Shown here one piece after another: positions 11,552 through 19,087 of a DNA stretch of 64,000 nt. The notes under the pieces were generated by a model that made no database searches, was not told the DNA's origin, and saw nothing but the letters and a program-made list of their open reading frames with translations. Origin of the DNA: Streptomyces bottropensis ATCC 25435. Lineage in GTDB: Bacteria > Actinomycetota > Actinomycetes > Streptomycetales > Streptomycetaceae. Every line of letters starts with the position of its first letter. The stretch's first letter is position 1. The stretch covers positions 6,531,519-6,595,518 of the forward strand of contig NZ_KB911581.1 in NCBI RefSeq assembly GCF_000383595.1, written 5' to 3'. Both the position numbers and the translations under genes were made by a program.

Positions 11552-12241
11552 TCAGCCCTTCGCGGCCTTCTTCTCATCGGCGTCCTGGATGACCGCCTCC
11601 GCGACCTGCTGCATCGACATCCGGCGGTCCATCGACGTCTTCTGGATCCACCGGAACGCGGCCGGCTCCGTCAGCCCGTACGCCGTCTGCAGAATCGACT
11701 TCGCCCGGTCCACCAGCTTGCGCGTCTCCAGGCGGAGGGTGAGGTCGGCGACCTCCTTCTCCAGCTCCTTCAGTTCCGTGAACCGCGACACGGCCATCTC
11801 GATCGCCGGCACGACGTCACTCTTGCTGAACGGCTTCACCAGATACGCCATCGCACCGGCGTCCCGGGCCCGCTCGACAAGGTCACGCTGCGAGAAGGCG
11901 GTCAGCATCAGAACGGGCGCGATGCCCTCCTCGGCGATCTTCTCGGCGGCGGAGATGCCATCCATCTTGGGCATCTTCACGTCCAGGATCACGAGATCCG
12001 GCTGATGCTCCCGGGCCAGCTCGATGGCCTGCTCCCCGTCACCGGCCTCGCCCACGACGGAGTAGCCCTCCTCTTCGAGCATCTCCTTCAGGTCGAGACG
12101 GATCAAGGCCTCGTCCTCGGCGATGACGACACGGGTCGTCAGCGGAGGCACATGCGACTTGTCATCGTCGTCGGCGACGGGCTGGGGCGACTCGGGGGCG
12201 GTCACGGGGGGCTCCTTGTCCGGGGCAGGTACTGCTGACAT
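11552..12241 (-). CDS. pdtaR: ANTAR-domain response regulator (PdtaR type)
   Basis: A 229-residue two-domain regulator. A CheY-like receiver (from about residue 36, RVVIAEDEALIRLDLKEML) contains the acidic pair, phospho-acceptor Asp in DLVILDVKMPKMDG, Thr in LMLTAFS and Lys in AYLVKPFS. The C-terminal ANTAR RNA-binding domain has the helical series LVDRAKSILQTAYGLTEPAAFRWIQKTSMDRRMSMQQVAEAV. ANTAR proteins bind paired hexanucleotide-loop RNA hairpins and prevent termination. In mycobacteria PdtaR acts with the kinase PdtaS, not present here. ATG 12241 gives the conserved start MSAVPAPDKEPP. It diverges from the tRNA gene 62 bases away. Confidence 0.93.
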   Translation of the reverse strand: MSAVPAPDKEPPVTAPESPQPVADDDDKSHVPPLTTRVVIAEDEALIRLDLKEMLEEEGYSVVGEAGDGEQAIELAREHQPDLVILDVKMPKMDGISAAEKIAEEGIAPVLMLTAFSQRDLVERARDAGAMAYLVKPFSKSDVVPAIEMAVSRFTELKELEKEVADLTLRLETRKLVDRAKSILQTAYGLTEPAAFRWIQKTSMDRRMSMQQVAEAVIQDADEKKAAKG

Positions 12242-12303
12242 GAGGGTACCTAGCTGCGATATGGTGGTCAGGCAGCGGGTCGAGGTAAACCTTCGATTCA
12301 CGA

Positions 12304-12378
12304 GCCCCGGTAGCCCAATTGGCAGCAGGCAATGGATTCAAAACCCATACAGTGTCGGTTCGAGTCCGACTCGGGGCA
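12304..12378 (+). tRNA. tRNA with anticodon CAA (Leu by anticodon; body not class II)
   Basis: A full cloverleaf can be drawn by eye. Acceptor GCCCCGG (12304-12310) pairs with TCGGGGC (12371-12377), discriminator A. D-stem GCC/GGC with loop CAATTGGCAGCA. Anticodon stem ATGGA/CCCAT with one A-C mismatch next to the loop TTCAAAA, anticodon CAA at 12339-12341. Variable loop of only five bases (ACAGT), T-stem GTCGG/CCGAC with loop TTCGAGT. CAA reads the Leu codon UUG, but bacterial tRNA-Leu normally has a long variable arm. The D-loop and T-loop resemble Streptomyces tRNA-Gln as I recall it. CCA is not encoded. Confidence 0.82.
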
Positions 12379-12409
12379 CTTTTCCTTTGATTCCAAGGTC
12401 ACCATTCAG

Positions 12410-12443
12410 AAGCGGATGTTCACGTTCTCGTGAACGTCCGCTT
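12410..12443 (+). terminator. Terminator after the tRNA gene
   Basis: A 15-bp stem, AAGCGGATGTTCACG (12410-12424) and CGTGAACGTCCGCTT (12429-12443), with one G-T wobble and tetraloop TTCT, followed by TCTGCTG. It lies 31 bases after the tRNA and before the next gene, so it probably ends the tRNA transcript. Confidence 0.88.
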
Positions 12444-12484
12444 TCTGCTGCATGCGGACGCGGCGAGTAACACAGAGTGGCCGC

Positions 12485-13228
12485 ATGTACGACATCAGCA
12501 CACGCAAGCGAGCACTCATGTTGGTCGTTCAGGGGCGCAGCCTCAACTCCGTGAGCCAGGAAACGGGCATCTCCCGAGCCGCCATCCGCGCCTGGCAACA
12601 ACGCCTGGAACCCCTGCCTCGCATGGCGCCCACCGATCCAGGCCCACCAGCGGATGATGGCGCGTACTCCTATCTGCTGGGCCTCTACCTGGGCGACGGC
12701 TGCATCAGCGCCCACCCCCGCAGTGGCTACTACCTACGCATCGCCTGCGCCGACGCATGGCCCGGTCTCATGGAACAGTGCCGCGAGGCCATCACGAACG
12801 TACGCCCCGGTACCGGTGTCTACCTCCTCCAGAGGGAGGGCTGCACGATGGTCACCAGCTACTCCCGACACTGGCCCCTCCTCTTCCCCCAGCACGGCCC
12901 CGGCAAGAAGCATGAGCGCGCCATCGCTCTCGACCCCTGGCAGCAGGCCATCGTCGGCAACCACCCCTGGGACTTCATCCGCGGCCTCATCCACTCCGAC
13001 GGCTGCCGCATCACCAACTGGACGACCCGCCTGGTCGGCGGTGAGCGCAAGCGCTATGAATACCCCCGTTACTTCTTCACCAACATGTCGGGCGACATCA
13101 TCCGGCTCTTCACGGACACGCTGGACCGAGTGGGCGTCGATTGGAAACTTGCGAACGCCCGCAACGTCTCCATCGCCCGCAAAGCCTCCGTCGCCCTCAT
13201 GGACACCCACGTAGGCCCCAAATACTGA
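12485..13228 (+). CDS. Freestanding HTH plus LAGLIDADG-like protein (homing-endonuclease fold)
   Basis: A 247-residue protein. Residues 5-40 form a resolvase-like helix-turn-helix (GRSLNSVSQETGISRAAIRAW). Two LAGLIDADG-type helices follow: YLLGLYLGDG (63-72) with acidic D71 and FIRGLIHSDG (164-173) with D172, about 100 residues apart as expected of a single-chain two-repeat enzyme. It ends THVGPKY. No intron or intein is attached. ATG 12485 is preferred over 12452 because homologues, as I recall, start MYDVSTR. Related proteins occur in many actinomycetes and are often annotated only as regulators. It may be a domesticated homing endonuclease, a DNA-binding regulator or an active mobile gene. 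It sits directly beside a tRNA and is convergent with pyk. Confidence 0.82.
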   Translation: MYDISTRKRALMLVVQGRSLNSVSQETGISRAAIRAWQQRLEPLPRMAPTDPGPPADDGAYSYLLGLYLGDGCISAHPRSGYYLRIACADAWPGLMEQCREAITNVRPGTGVYLLQREGCTMVTSYSRHWPLLFPQHGPGKKHERAIALDPWQQAIVGNHPWDFIRGLIHSDGCRITNWTTRLVGGERKRYEYPRYFFTNMSGDIIRLFTDTLDRVGVDWKLANARNVSIARKASVALMDTHVGPKY

Positions 13229-13232
13229 CCCC

Positions 13233-14669
13233 CTACTTCGAACCGCCGCCCTCCCCGATGCGGTGCACCCGCACCATGTTCGTCGTGCCCGCCACCCCCG
13301 GCGGTGAGCCCGCCGTGATCACCACCACGTCCCCCTTCCCGCAGCGGCCGTACCTGAGCAGCAGTTCGTCCACCTGGTCGACCATCGCGTCCGTGGAGTC
13401 GACCCGGGGCCCGAGGTAGGTCTCCACGCCCCACGTCACGCTCAGCTGAGAGCGCGTCGCCGGGTCCGGGGTGAAGGCCAGGAGCGGGATGGGCGAGCGG
13501 TAGCGGGAGAGGCGGCGGGCGGTGTCGCCGGACTGGCTGAAGGCGACCAGGAACCTGGCGTCGAGGAAGTCGCCGAGTTCGGCGGCGGCGCGGGCCATGG
13601 CGCCGCCCTGGGTGCGGGGTTTGTTGTGCTCGGTGAGGGGTGGCAGGCCCTTCGCCGGCAGCTCCGACTCCGCCGCCGCGACGATGCGGCTCATCGTGCG
13701 GACCGTCTCCACCGGGTACTTGCCGACGCTCGTCTCGCCGGACAGCATCACCGCGTCCGTGCCGTCGAGGACGGCGTTGGCGACGTCGCTGACCTCGGCG
13801 CGGGTGGGCCGGGAGTGGTGGATCATCGAGTCGAGCATCTGGGTGGCGACGATGACCGGCTTGGCGTTGCGTTTGGCGAGCTTGACAAGGCGCTTTTGGA
13901 TCAGGGGGACCTGTTCCAGGGGCATTTCGACGCCGAGGTCGCCGCGCGCGACCATGATGCCGTCGAAGGCCGCGACGATCTCCTCGATGGCGGCCACCGC
14001 CTGTGGTTTCTCGATCTTGGCGATGACGGGGAGGCGGCGGCCCTCCTCGTCCATGATCTGGTGGACGCGTTCGATGTCCCGGCCGGAGCGGACGAAGGAC
14101 AGGGCGATGATGTCGAAGCCGGTGCGCAGGGCCCAGCGGAGGTCTTCCTCGTCCTTGTCCGACAGGGCGGGGACCGAGACGGCGACTCCGGGCAGGTTGA
14201 GGCCCTTGTGGTCGGAGACGATCCCGCCCTCGATGACCTTGGTGCGGACGCGGGGGCCGTCGACCGCGGTGACTTCGAGGGTGACTTTGCCGTCGTCGAC
14301 GAGGATGTGTTCGCCGGGGGTGAGGTCGGTGGCGAGGCCGGCGTGGGTGGTGCCGCAGCCTTCGCTGTTCCCGGTCGCGCCGTCCTCGACGCTGATGGTG
14401 AAGGTGTCGCCGCGTTCGAGGAGTACGGGGCCTTCGGTGAAGCGGCCGAGGCGGATCTTCGGGCCTTGAAGGTCGGCGAGGGTGCCGACGCTGCGGCCGG
14501 TCTCGTCGGCGGCCTTGCGGACGTGCTGGTAGCGCTCGTCGTGTTCGGCGTGGTCGCCGTGGCTGAGGTTGAAGCGGGCGATGTCCGTGCCGGCCTGGAC
14601 CAGTGCCTTGATCTGGTCGTACGAGTCGGTGGCGGGCCCGAGGGTGCAGACGATCTTTGCTCGGCGCAT
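13233..14669 (-). CDS. pyk: Pyruvate kinase
   Basis: A 478-residue pyruvate kinase, which converts phosphoenolpyruvate and ADP to pyruvate and ATP. It begins MRRAKIVCTLGPATDS and shows RFNLSHG, ADLQGPKIRLG, the active-site Lys in IAKIEKP, the Mg/PEP signature MVARGDLGVEMPLEQVP, and ATQMLDSMI. Length is typical of the actinobacterial enzyme. Streptomyces has two pyk paralogues; which one this is rests on remembered context. The stop lies four bases from the convergent HTH/LAGLIDADG gene, so no terminator fits between them. Confidence 0.96.
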   Translation of the reverse strand: MRRAKIVCTLGPATDSYDQIKALVQAGTDIARFNLSHGDHAEHDERYQHVRKAADETGRSVGTLADLQGPKIRLGRFTEGPVLLERGDTFTISVEDGATGNSEGCGTTHAGLATDLTPGEHILVDDGKVTLEVTAVDGPRVRTKVIEGGIVSDHKGLNLPGVAVSVPALSDKDEEDLRWALRTGFDIIALSFVRSGRDIERVHQIMDEEGRRLPVIAKIEKPQAVAAIEEIVAAFDGIMVARGDLGVEMPLEQVPLIQKRLVKLAKRNAKPVIVATQMLDSMIHHSRPTRAEVSDVANAVLDGTDAVMLSGETSVGKYPVETVRTMSRIVAAAESELPAKGLPPLTEHNKPRTQGGAMARAAAELGDFLDARFLVAFSQSGDTARRLSRYRSPIPLLAFTPDPATRSQLSVTWGVETYLGPRVDSTDAMVDQVDELLLRYGRCGKGDVVVITAGSPPGVAGTTNMVRVHRIGEGGGSK

Positions 14670-14713
14670 GGTGCGAGCCTAGGGCTTACCGGCCGGTAGC
14701 GAGGTGGTGGGGG

Positions 14714-14760
14714 TTGACTACTCAACGGCCTTCGGGTGAGGGGTATTTGACAAGTAGTCA
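14714..14760 (-). promoter_or_regulatory. Inverted repeat upstream of pyk, possible operator/promoter
   Basis: TGACTACT (14715-14722) and AGTAGTCA (14753-14760) form an 8-bp inverted repeat 46-91 bases before the pyk start, in a short AT-richer stretch. The left arm lies in the small palindrome TTGACTACTCAA (14714-14725). A dimeric regulator site or part of the pyk promoter is plausible; no regulator is identified. Confidence 0.4.
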
Positions 14761-14775
14761 TCAGAATCTGAAGGG

Positions 14776-14800
14776 GCCCCGGCCGGGTGGGGGCCGGGGT
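14776..14800 (-). terminator. Hairpin after the SIMPL-domain gene
   Basis: CCCCGGCC (14777-14784) and GGCCGGGG (14792-14799), extended by one G-T pair, form an 8-9 bp stem with a 7-base loop. It lies 16 bases beyond the stop of the SIMPL gene on the minus strand. Confidence 0.75.
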
Positions 14801-14815
14801 GTCCCGGGTGTCAGG

Positions 14816-15535
14816 TCACAGTCGTGGGGGCTGCATGGTGAAGCGTGCGTTGACCTGTGCGTAGACGTGTTGGCGTTGGGGTTCGAGGTCGAGGGGTGGG
14901 GCGTCGGTGTCGTCGGCGCTCTTGGCTCGGGCGGAGCGCATGAGGCCGCCGGGGGCTGCGGGGCGGAGGGGTTGGGGGGCTTCGGCGCCGATGTCGGCGA
15001 GTTCGACCAGGGCGGCGAGGGTGGTGCCGAGGGCTTCGGCGTATTCGCGGGCGCGCTGTACGGCTTCTTTCACTGCCTGTTGTCTGGCCTGTTTGTGGGC
15101 GGGTGAGTCGGGGCGGAGGGACCACCAGGGGCCGTCGACGCGGGTGAGGTCGAGGTCGGCGAGGCGGGTGGTGAGTTCGCCGAGGGCGGTGAAGTCGGTC
15201 AGGTCGGCGGTGATGTGGACGCGGCCGTGGTAGGCCTGGATGCGTTCGCCTCGGCCTTTCTCCTTGAGTTCGGGGGTGAGGGAGAAGGCGCCGGTCTCCA
15301 GTCGTTCGACGGCTTGGCCGTAGGTTTTGACGAGGTCGAGGACGGTGGTGTTGCGGCGGGTGAGGTCGTCGAGGGCGGCGCGCCGGTCCTTGCCGCGGGC
15401 GAGGACGGTGACTGTGATGCGGGCTATCTCGGGGTCGACTTCGAGGCGGGCTTCGCCGCGGACGGCGATGCGGGGTGCGTCGGGGGTGCCGTAGGGGACG
15501 GCTGCGGGTGCGGCTTCCTCTGCACTGGTGGTCAT
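14816..15535 (-). CDS. SIMPL (DUF541) domain protein
   Basis: A 239-residue cytoplasmic SIMPL/DUF541 protein. It has the fold's N-terminal strand pattern PRIAVRGEARLEVDPEIARITVTVLARGKDRRAALDDL and the later block ALGELTTRLADLDLTRVDGPWWSLR, then QQAVKEAVQRAREYAEALGTTLAALVELADIGAE, the typical C-terminal helix of the family. No signal peptide is seen, unlike the exported oxidative-stress member YggE. The molecular role is unknown. ATG 15535 with GTGGGGC upstream is preferred; GTG 15544 is possible. Confidence 0.83.
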   Translation of the reverse strand: MTTSAEEAAPAAVPYGTPDAPRIAVRGEARLEVDPEIARITVTVLARGKDRRAALDDLTRRNTTVLDLVKTYGQAVERLETGAFSLTPELKEKGRGERIQAYHGRVHITADLTDFTALGELTTRLADLDLTRVDGPWWSLRPDSPAHKQARQQAVKEAVQRAREYAEALGTTLAALVELADIGAEAPQPLRPAAPGGLMRSARAKSADDTDAPPLDLEPQRQHVYAQVNARFTMQPPRL

Positions 15536-15723
15536 ACGCCCCACTCTGTCACCGATGGCCTGGTGGCAGGGGTGCGCAGGTCACCAGATCGCAACCTGTG
15601 GGGTCTGTTGCGTGGGGGGTGGTGCGGGTCAGAATCTACGCGCGTCGTCACCTTTGGGTTGTGTTGCGTCGCCCATGGTCTACGCGCGTTGAGATCCGCC
15701 CGTTCCTCCGAGGAGTACCCGAG

Positions 15724-17535
15724 ATGCCCTTGAACCGCCGGAAGTTTCTGAAGAAGTCGGCCGTGACCGGTGCGGGCGTTGCCATCGCCGGTTCGGCCAT
15801 GGCTCCGAGCGCGCAGGCGGCGGAGGCGAAGGCCACCGGCCGGAAGAAGGACACCGACCGGTACAGCTTCACCGTGATGGGGACGACCGACCTGCACGGC
15901 AACGTCTTCAACTGGGACTACTTCACGGACAAGGAGTTCGACGACAAGGCGCACAACGACGTCGGTCTGGCGAAGATCTCCACGCTGGTGAACCGGATCC
16001 GCAAGGAGAAGGGCCGTCGGAACACGCTGCTCATCGACGCGGGCGACACCATCCAGGGCACGCAACTGTCGTACTACTACGCGAAGGTGGACCCGATCAC
16101 CGCCAAGGGTGGTCCGGTGCATCCGATGGCGCAGGCGATGAACGCGATGGACTACGACGCGGCGGCGCTGGGCAACCACGAGTTCAACTACGGCATCCCG
16201 GTGCTGCGCAAGTTCCAGAAGCAGTGTCGTTTCCCGCTGCTGGGTGCGAACGCGCTGGACGCCAAGACCCTGCTGCCGGCGTTCCCGCCGTACAGCATGC
16301 ACCGGATGCGTACGCCGCACGGGCCGGATGTGAAGGTGGCGGTGCTGGGGCTGACGAACCCGGGTATCGCGATCTGGGACAAGGCCAATGTGCAGGGGAA
16401 GATGACGTTCCCGGGTCTGGAGGAGCAGGCGGCGAAGTGGGTGCCGAAGCTGCGGTCGATGGGTGCGGACGTCGTCATCGTGTCGGCGCACAGCGGGTCG
16501 TCGGGGACGTCGTCGTACGGTGATCAGCTGCCGTACATCGAGAACGCGGCCGGGCTGGTGGCCGAGCAGGTGCCGGGGATCGACGCGATCCTGGTGGGGC
16601 ACGCGCACACGGAGATCCCGGAGTACTTCGTCACCAACAAGGAGACCGGCAAGCAGGTCGTGCTGTCGGAGCCGTTGAAGTGGGGGCAGCGGCTGACGCT
16701 GTTCGACTTCGAGATGGTGTGGAGCAAGGGCTCCTGGAAGCTGGAGAAGGTCGGCGCGCAGGTTCTCAACTCCAACACGGTGGAGGAGGACCCGAAGATC
16801 GTGTCGATGCTCGTGGACGAGCACAAGGAGGTCGTGGCGTACGTCAACCAGATCATCGGGACGAACGCGGCGGAGATGACGTCGGTGGAGGCGCCGTACA
16901 AGGATGTGGCGATCATCGATCTGATCAACCACATCCAGGCGGACACGGTGAAGCAGGCGCTCGCCTCGACCGAGTACGCGTCGCTGCCGGTGTTGTCGCA
17001 GGCGGCGGCGTTCTCGCGGAGTGCGGTGATTCCGGCGGGGAACGTCACGATCCGGGATGTGGCGGGTCTGTACGTCTTCGAGAACACGCTGGAGGCGCGT
17101 CTGATGACGGGTGCGCAGATGAAGGCGTATCTGGAGTTCTCGGCGAACTACTTCGTGCAGACGGCGGCGGACGCGGTGATCGATCCGGCGAAGCTGACGA
17201 ACGCGAACGGGACGCCGGACTACAACTACGACGCGGTGAGTGGTCTGTCGTACGAGATCGACATCGCGAAGCCGGCGGGGTCGCGCGTGTCGAACGTGCG
17301 GTTCGAGGGTGCGGCGCTGGCGGACGACCGGCAGTTCGTGTTCGCGGTGAACAACTACCGGGCCAACGGCGGCGGCAACTTCCCGCATGTCGCCGCGGCG
17401 AAGATGGTGTGGTCGAACTCGGACGAGATCCGTAACACGATGATCGCGTGGGTGAAGGCGAAGGGGTCGATCGACCCGGCGGCGTTCGCGTCGGTGGACT
17501 GGAAGCTGACGCGGAACGGTACGCCGGTCTTCTAG
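15724..17535 (+). CDS. Tat-exported bifunctional metallophosphatase / 5'-nucleotidase
   Basis: A 603-residue secreted phosphoesterase. The Tat signal NRRKFLKKSAVTGAGVAIAG ends near AQA-AEA at about residue 36. The calcineurin-like domain shows metal-binding blocks GTTDLHGNVFNW, DAGDTIQG, GNHEFNYG, SAHSG and GHAHTEIPE. The C-terminal 5'-nucleotidase domain contains NVTIRDVAGLYVFENTL, the substrate-binding GNVT region, and FAVNNYRANGGG. The family hydrolyses extracellular nucleotides or 2',3'-cyclic nucleotides for phosphate and nucleoside salvage. ATG 15724 has GAGGAG upstream. An imperfect direct repeat, TCTACGCGCGTYG, occurs at about 15635 and 15681 in the promoter; no clear Pho box was found. 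Confidence 0.93.
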   Translation: MPLNRRKFLKKSAVTGAGVAIAGSAMAPSAQAAEAKATGRKKDTDRYSFTVMGTTDLHGNVFNWDYFTDKEFDDKAHNDVGLAKISTLVNRIRKEKGRRNTLLIDAGDTIQGTQLSYYYAKVDPITAKGGPVHPMAQAMNAMDYDAAALGNHEFNYGIPVLRKFQKQCRFPLLGANALDAKTLLPAFPPYSMHRMRTPHGPDVKVAVLGLTNPGIAIWDKANVQGKMTFPGLEEQAAKWVPKLRSMGADVVIVSAHSGSSGTSSYGDQLPYIENAAGLVAEQVPGIDAILVGHAHTEIPEYFVTNKETGKQVVLSEPLKWGQRLTLFDFEMVWSKGSWKLEKVGAQVLNSNTVEEDPKIVSMLVDEHKEVVAYVNQIIGTNAAEMTSVEAPYKDVAIIDLINHIQADTVKQALASTEYASLPVLSQAAAFSRSAVIPAGNVTIRDVAGLYVFENTLEARLMTGAQMKAYLEFSANYFVQTAADAVIDPAKLTNANGTPDYNYDAVSGLSYEIDIAKPAGSRVSNVRFEGAALADDRQFVFAVNNYRANGGGNFPHVAAAKMVWSNSDEIRNTMIAWVKAKGSIDPAAFASVDWKLTRNGTPVF

Positions 17536-17650
17536 TACGGGAAGTACGGGACGGTGGGTGTCGCCGTCGTCGAGGTCGTCGCGGGTGCGGATGCGGGGTG
17601 GGTGGTCCGGGTCCGCGACGGCTGCGGCGGCGGCGATGCCTCGTTGTCGG

Positions 17651-19087
17651 CTAGCGCACGTCGACGAGCGGTGTGAGTGGGGTGCGGGTGCTCGCTTGCC
17701 GGGCGGCCGGGATCCGGGGCCCGGGTTCGAGGCCGAAGGTGGTGAAGGCGGTGCGGCTCGGCAGGGGGTAGGGCTCCTTCCCGGTGAGGGTGTTGAGGAT
17801 GGTGGCGCTGCGCCAGGCGGCGAGGCCGAGGTCGGGGGCGCCGACGCCGTGGGTGTGCAGTTCGGCGTTCTGGACGTAGACGTGGCGGTCGGCGGCGGTG
17901 ACGGACGGGTCGAGGATCATCCGGAAGTTCTCGTCGACGCGGGAGCGTTCGCGGCTGTCGCGCCGCATGTAGGGGTCGAGGCCGGCGAGGACGCGGTCGA
18001 GGGGGCGTTCGCGGTAGCCGGTGGCGAGGACGACGGCGTCGGTGGTGAGGCGGGAGCGGGTGCCCTGTTCGCCGTGTTCGAGGTGGAGTTCGACCTTGGT
18101 GGTGGCGAGCCGGCCGGCTGTGCGGACGTGTACGCCGGGGGTGAGGACGGCGTCGGGCCAGCCGCCGTCGAGGGTGCGGCGGTACAGCTCGTCGTGGATG
18201 GCGGCGATGGTGTCGGCGCCGATGCCCTTGTGGAGCTGCCACTGGGCGGCGACGAGCCGGTCCCGGGTGGGTTCGGTGAGGGCGTGGAAGTAGCGGGTGT
18301 AGTCGGGTGTGAAGTGTTCCAGGCCCAGTTTGGAGTACTCCATGGGGGCGAACGCCTCGGTGCGGCCGAGCCAGTGGAGCCGTTCTTGGCCGGGGGGCCG
18401 GTGGCGCAGGAGGTCGAGGAAGACCTCTGCTCCGGACTGTCCCGCGCCGATGACGGTGATGTGTCCGGCGGCGAGGAGGCGATCGCGCTGGTCGAGGTAG
18501 TCGGCGGCGTGGATGACGGGCACGCCGGTCGCTTCGACGAGTGGTTTGAGGGGTTCGGGGACGTGGGGTTCGGTGCCGACGCCCAGGACGATGTTGCGGG
18601 CGTAGGTGCGGGCGAGTGCTGTGGCCTGTCCGTCGGCGTCCAGTCGGGTGTGGTCGACCTCGAACAGGTCGCGTTCGGGGTTCCAGCGCACCGAGTCGAC
18701 CTGGTGTCCGAACCGTAGTCCGGGGAGGTTCTCGGCGACCCAGCGGCAGTAGGCGTCGTACTCGGCGCGTGGGATGTGGAAGCGCTCGGCGAAGTAGAAC
18801 GGGAAGAGGCGTTCGCGGGTTCTGAGGTAGTTCAGGAACGACCAGGGGCTCCGGGGGTCGGCGAGGGTGACCAGGTCGGCCAGGAAGGGGACCTGGACCG
18901 TGGCGCCCTCGATGAGCAGTCCGGGGTGCCAGTCGAAGCCGGGGCGCTGTTCGTAGAAGACGGCGTCGAGTTCGGTGAGGGGGTGGGCGAGGGCGGCGAG
19001 GGAGAGGTTGGCGGGGCCGATGCCGATGCCGACGAGGTCACGGGGGGCTTCGGGGTCGGGCTGGTCGTGGGGTGGGGGCGTGCTCAT
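17651..19087 (-). CDS. Lysine/ornithine/diamine N-monooxygenase of siderophore type (DesB-like)
   Basis: A 478-residue flavin N-hydroxylase of the IucD/SidA/DesB family, which N-hydroxylates a primary amine on the way to hydroxamate siderophores. FAD motif GIGPANLSLAALA at about 25-37, conserved DWHPGLLIEGATVQVPFLADLVTLADPRSPWSFLNYL, the NADPH motif VIGAGQSGAE, and the C-terminal VVLATGYRERPLD where the family has its second ATGY motif. Its ATG overlaps the stop of the decarboxylase gene (ATGA), the same gene order as desA-desB. No acetyl-CoA transferase or siderophore synthetase follows; the next gene is convergent. Confidence 0.9.
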   Translation of the reverse strand: MSTPPPHDQPDPEAPRDLVGIGIGPANLSLAALAHPLTELDAVFYEQRPGFDWHPGLLIEGATVQVPFLADLVTLADPRSPWSFLNYLRTRERLFPFYFAERFHIPRAEYDAYCRWVAENLPGLRFGHQVDSVRWNPERDLFEVDHTRLDADGQATALARTYARNIVLGVGTEPHVPEPLKPLVEATGVPVIHAADYLDQRDRLLAAGHITVIGAGQSGAEVFLDLLRHRPPGQERLHWLGRTEAFAPMEYSKLGLEHFTPDYTRYFHALTEPTRDRLVAAQWQLHKGIGADTIAAIHDELYRRTLDGGWPDAVLTPGVHVRTAGRLATTKVELHLEHGEQGTRSRLTTDAVVLATGYRERPLDRVLAGLDPYMRRDSRERSRVDENFRMILDPSVTAADRHVYVQNAELHTHGVGAPDLGLAAWRSATILNTLTGKEPYPLPSRTAFTTFGLEPGPRIPAARQASTRTPLTPLVDVR

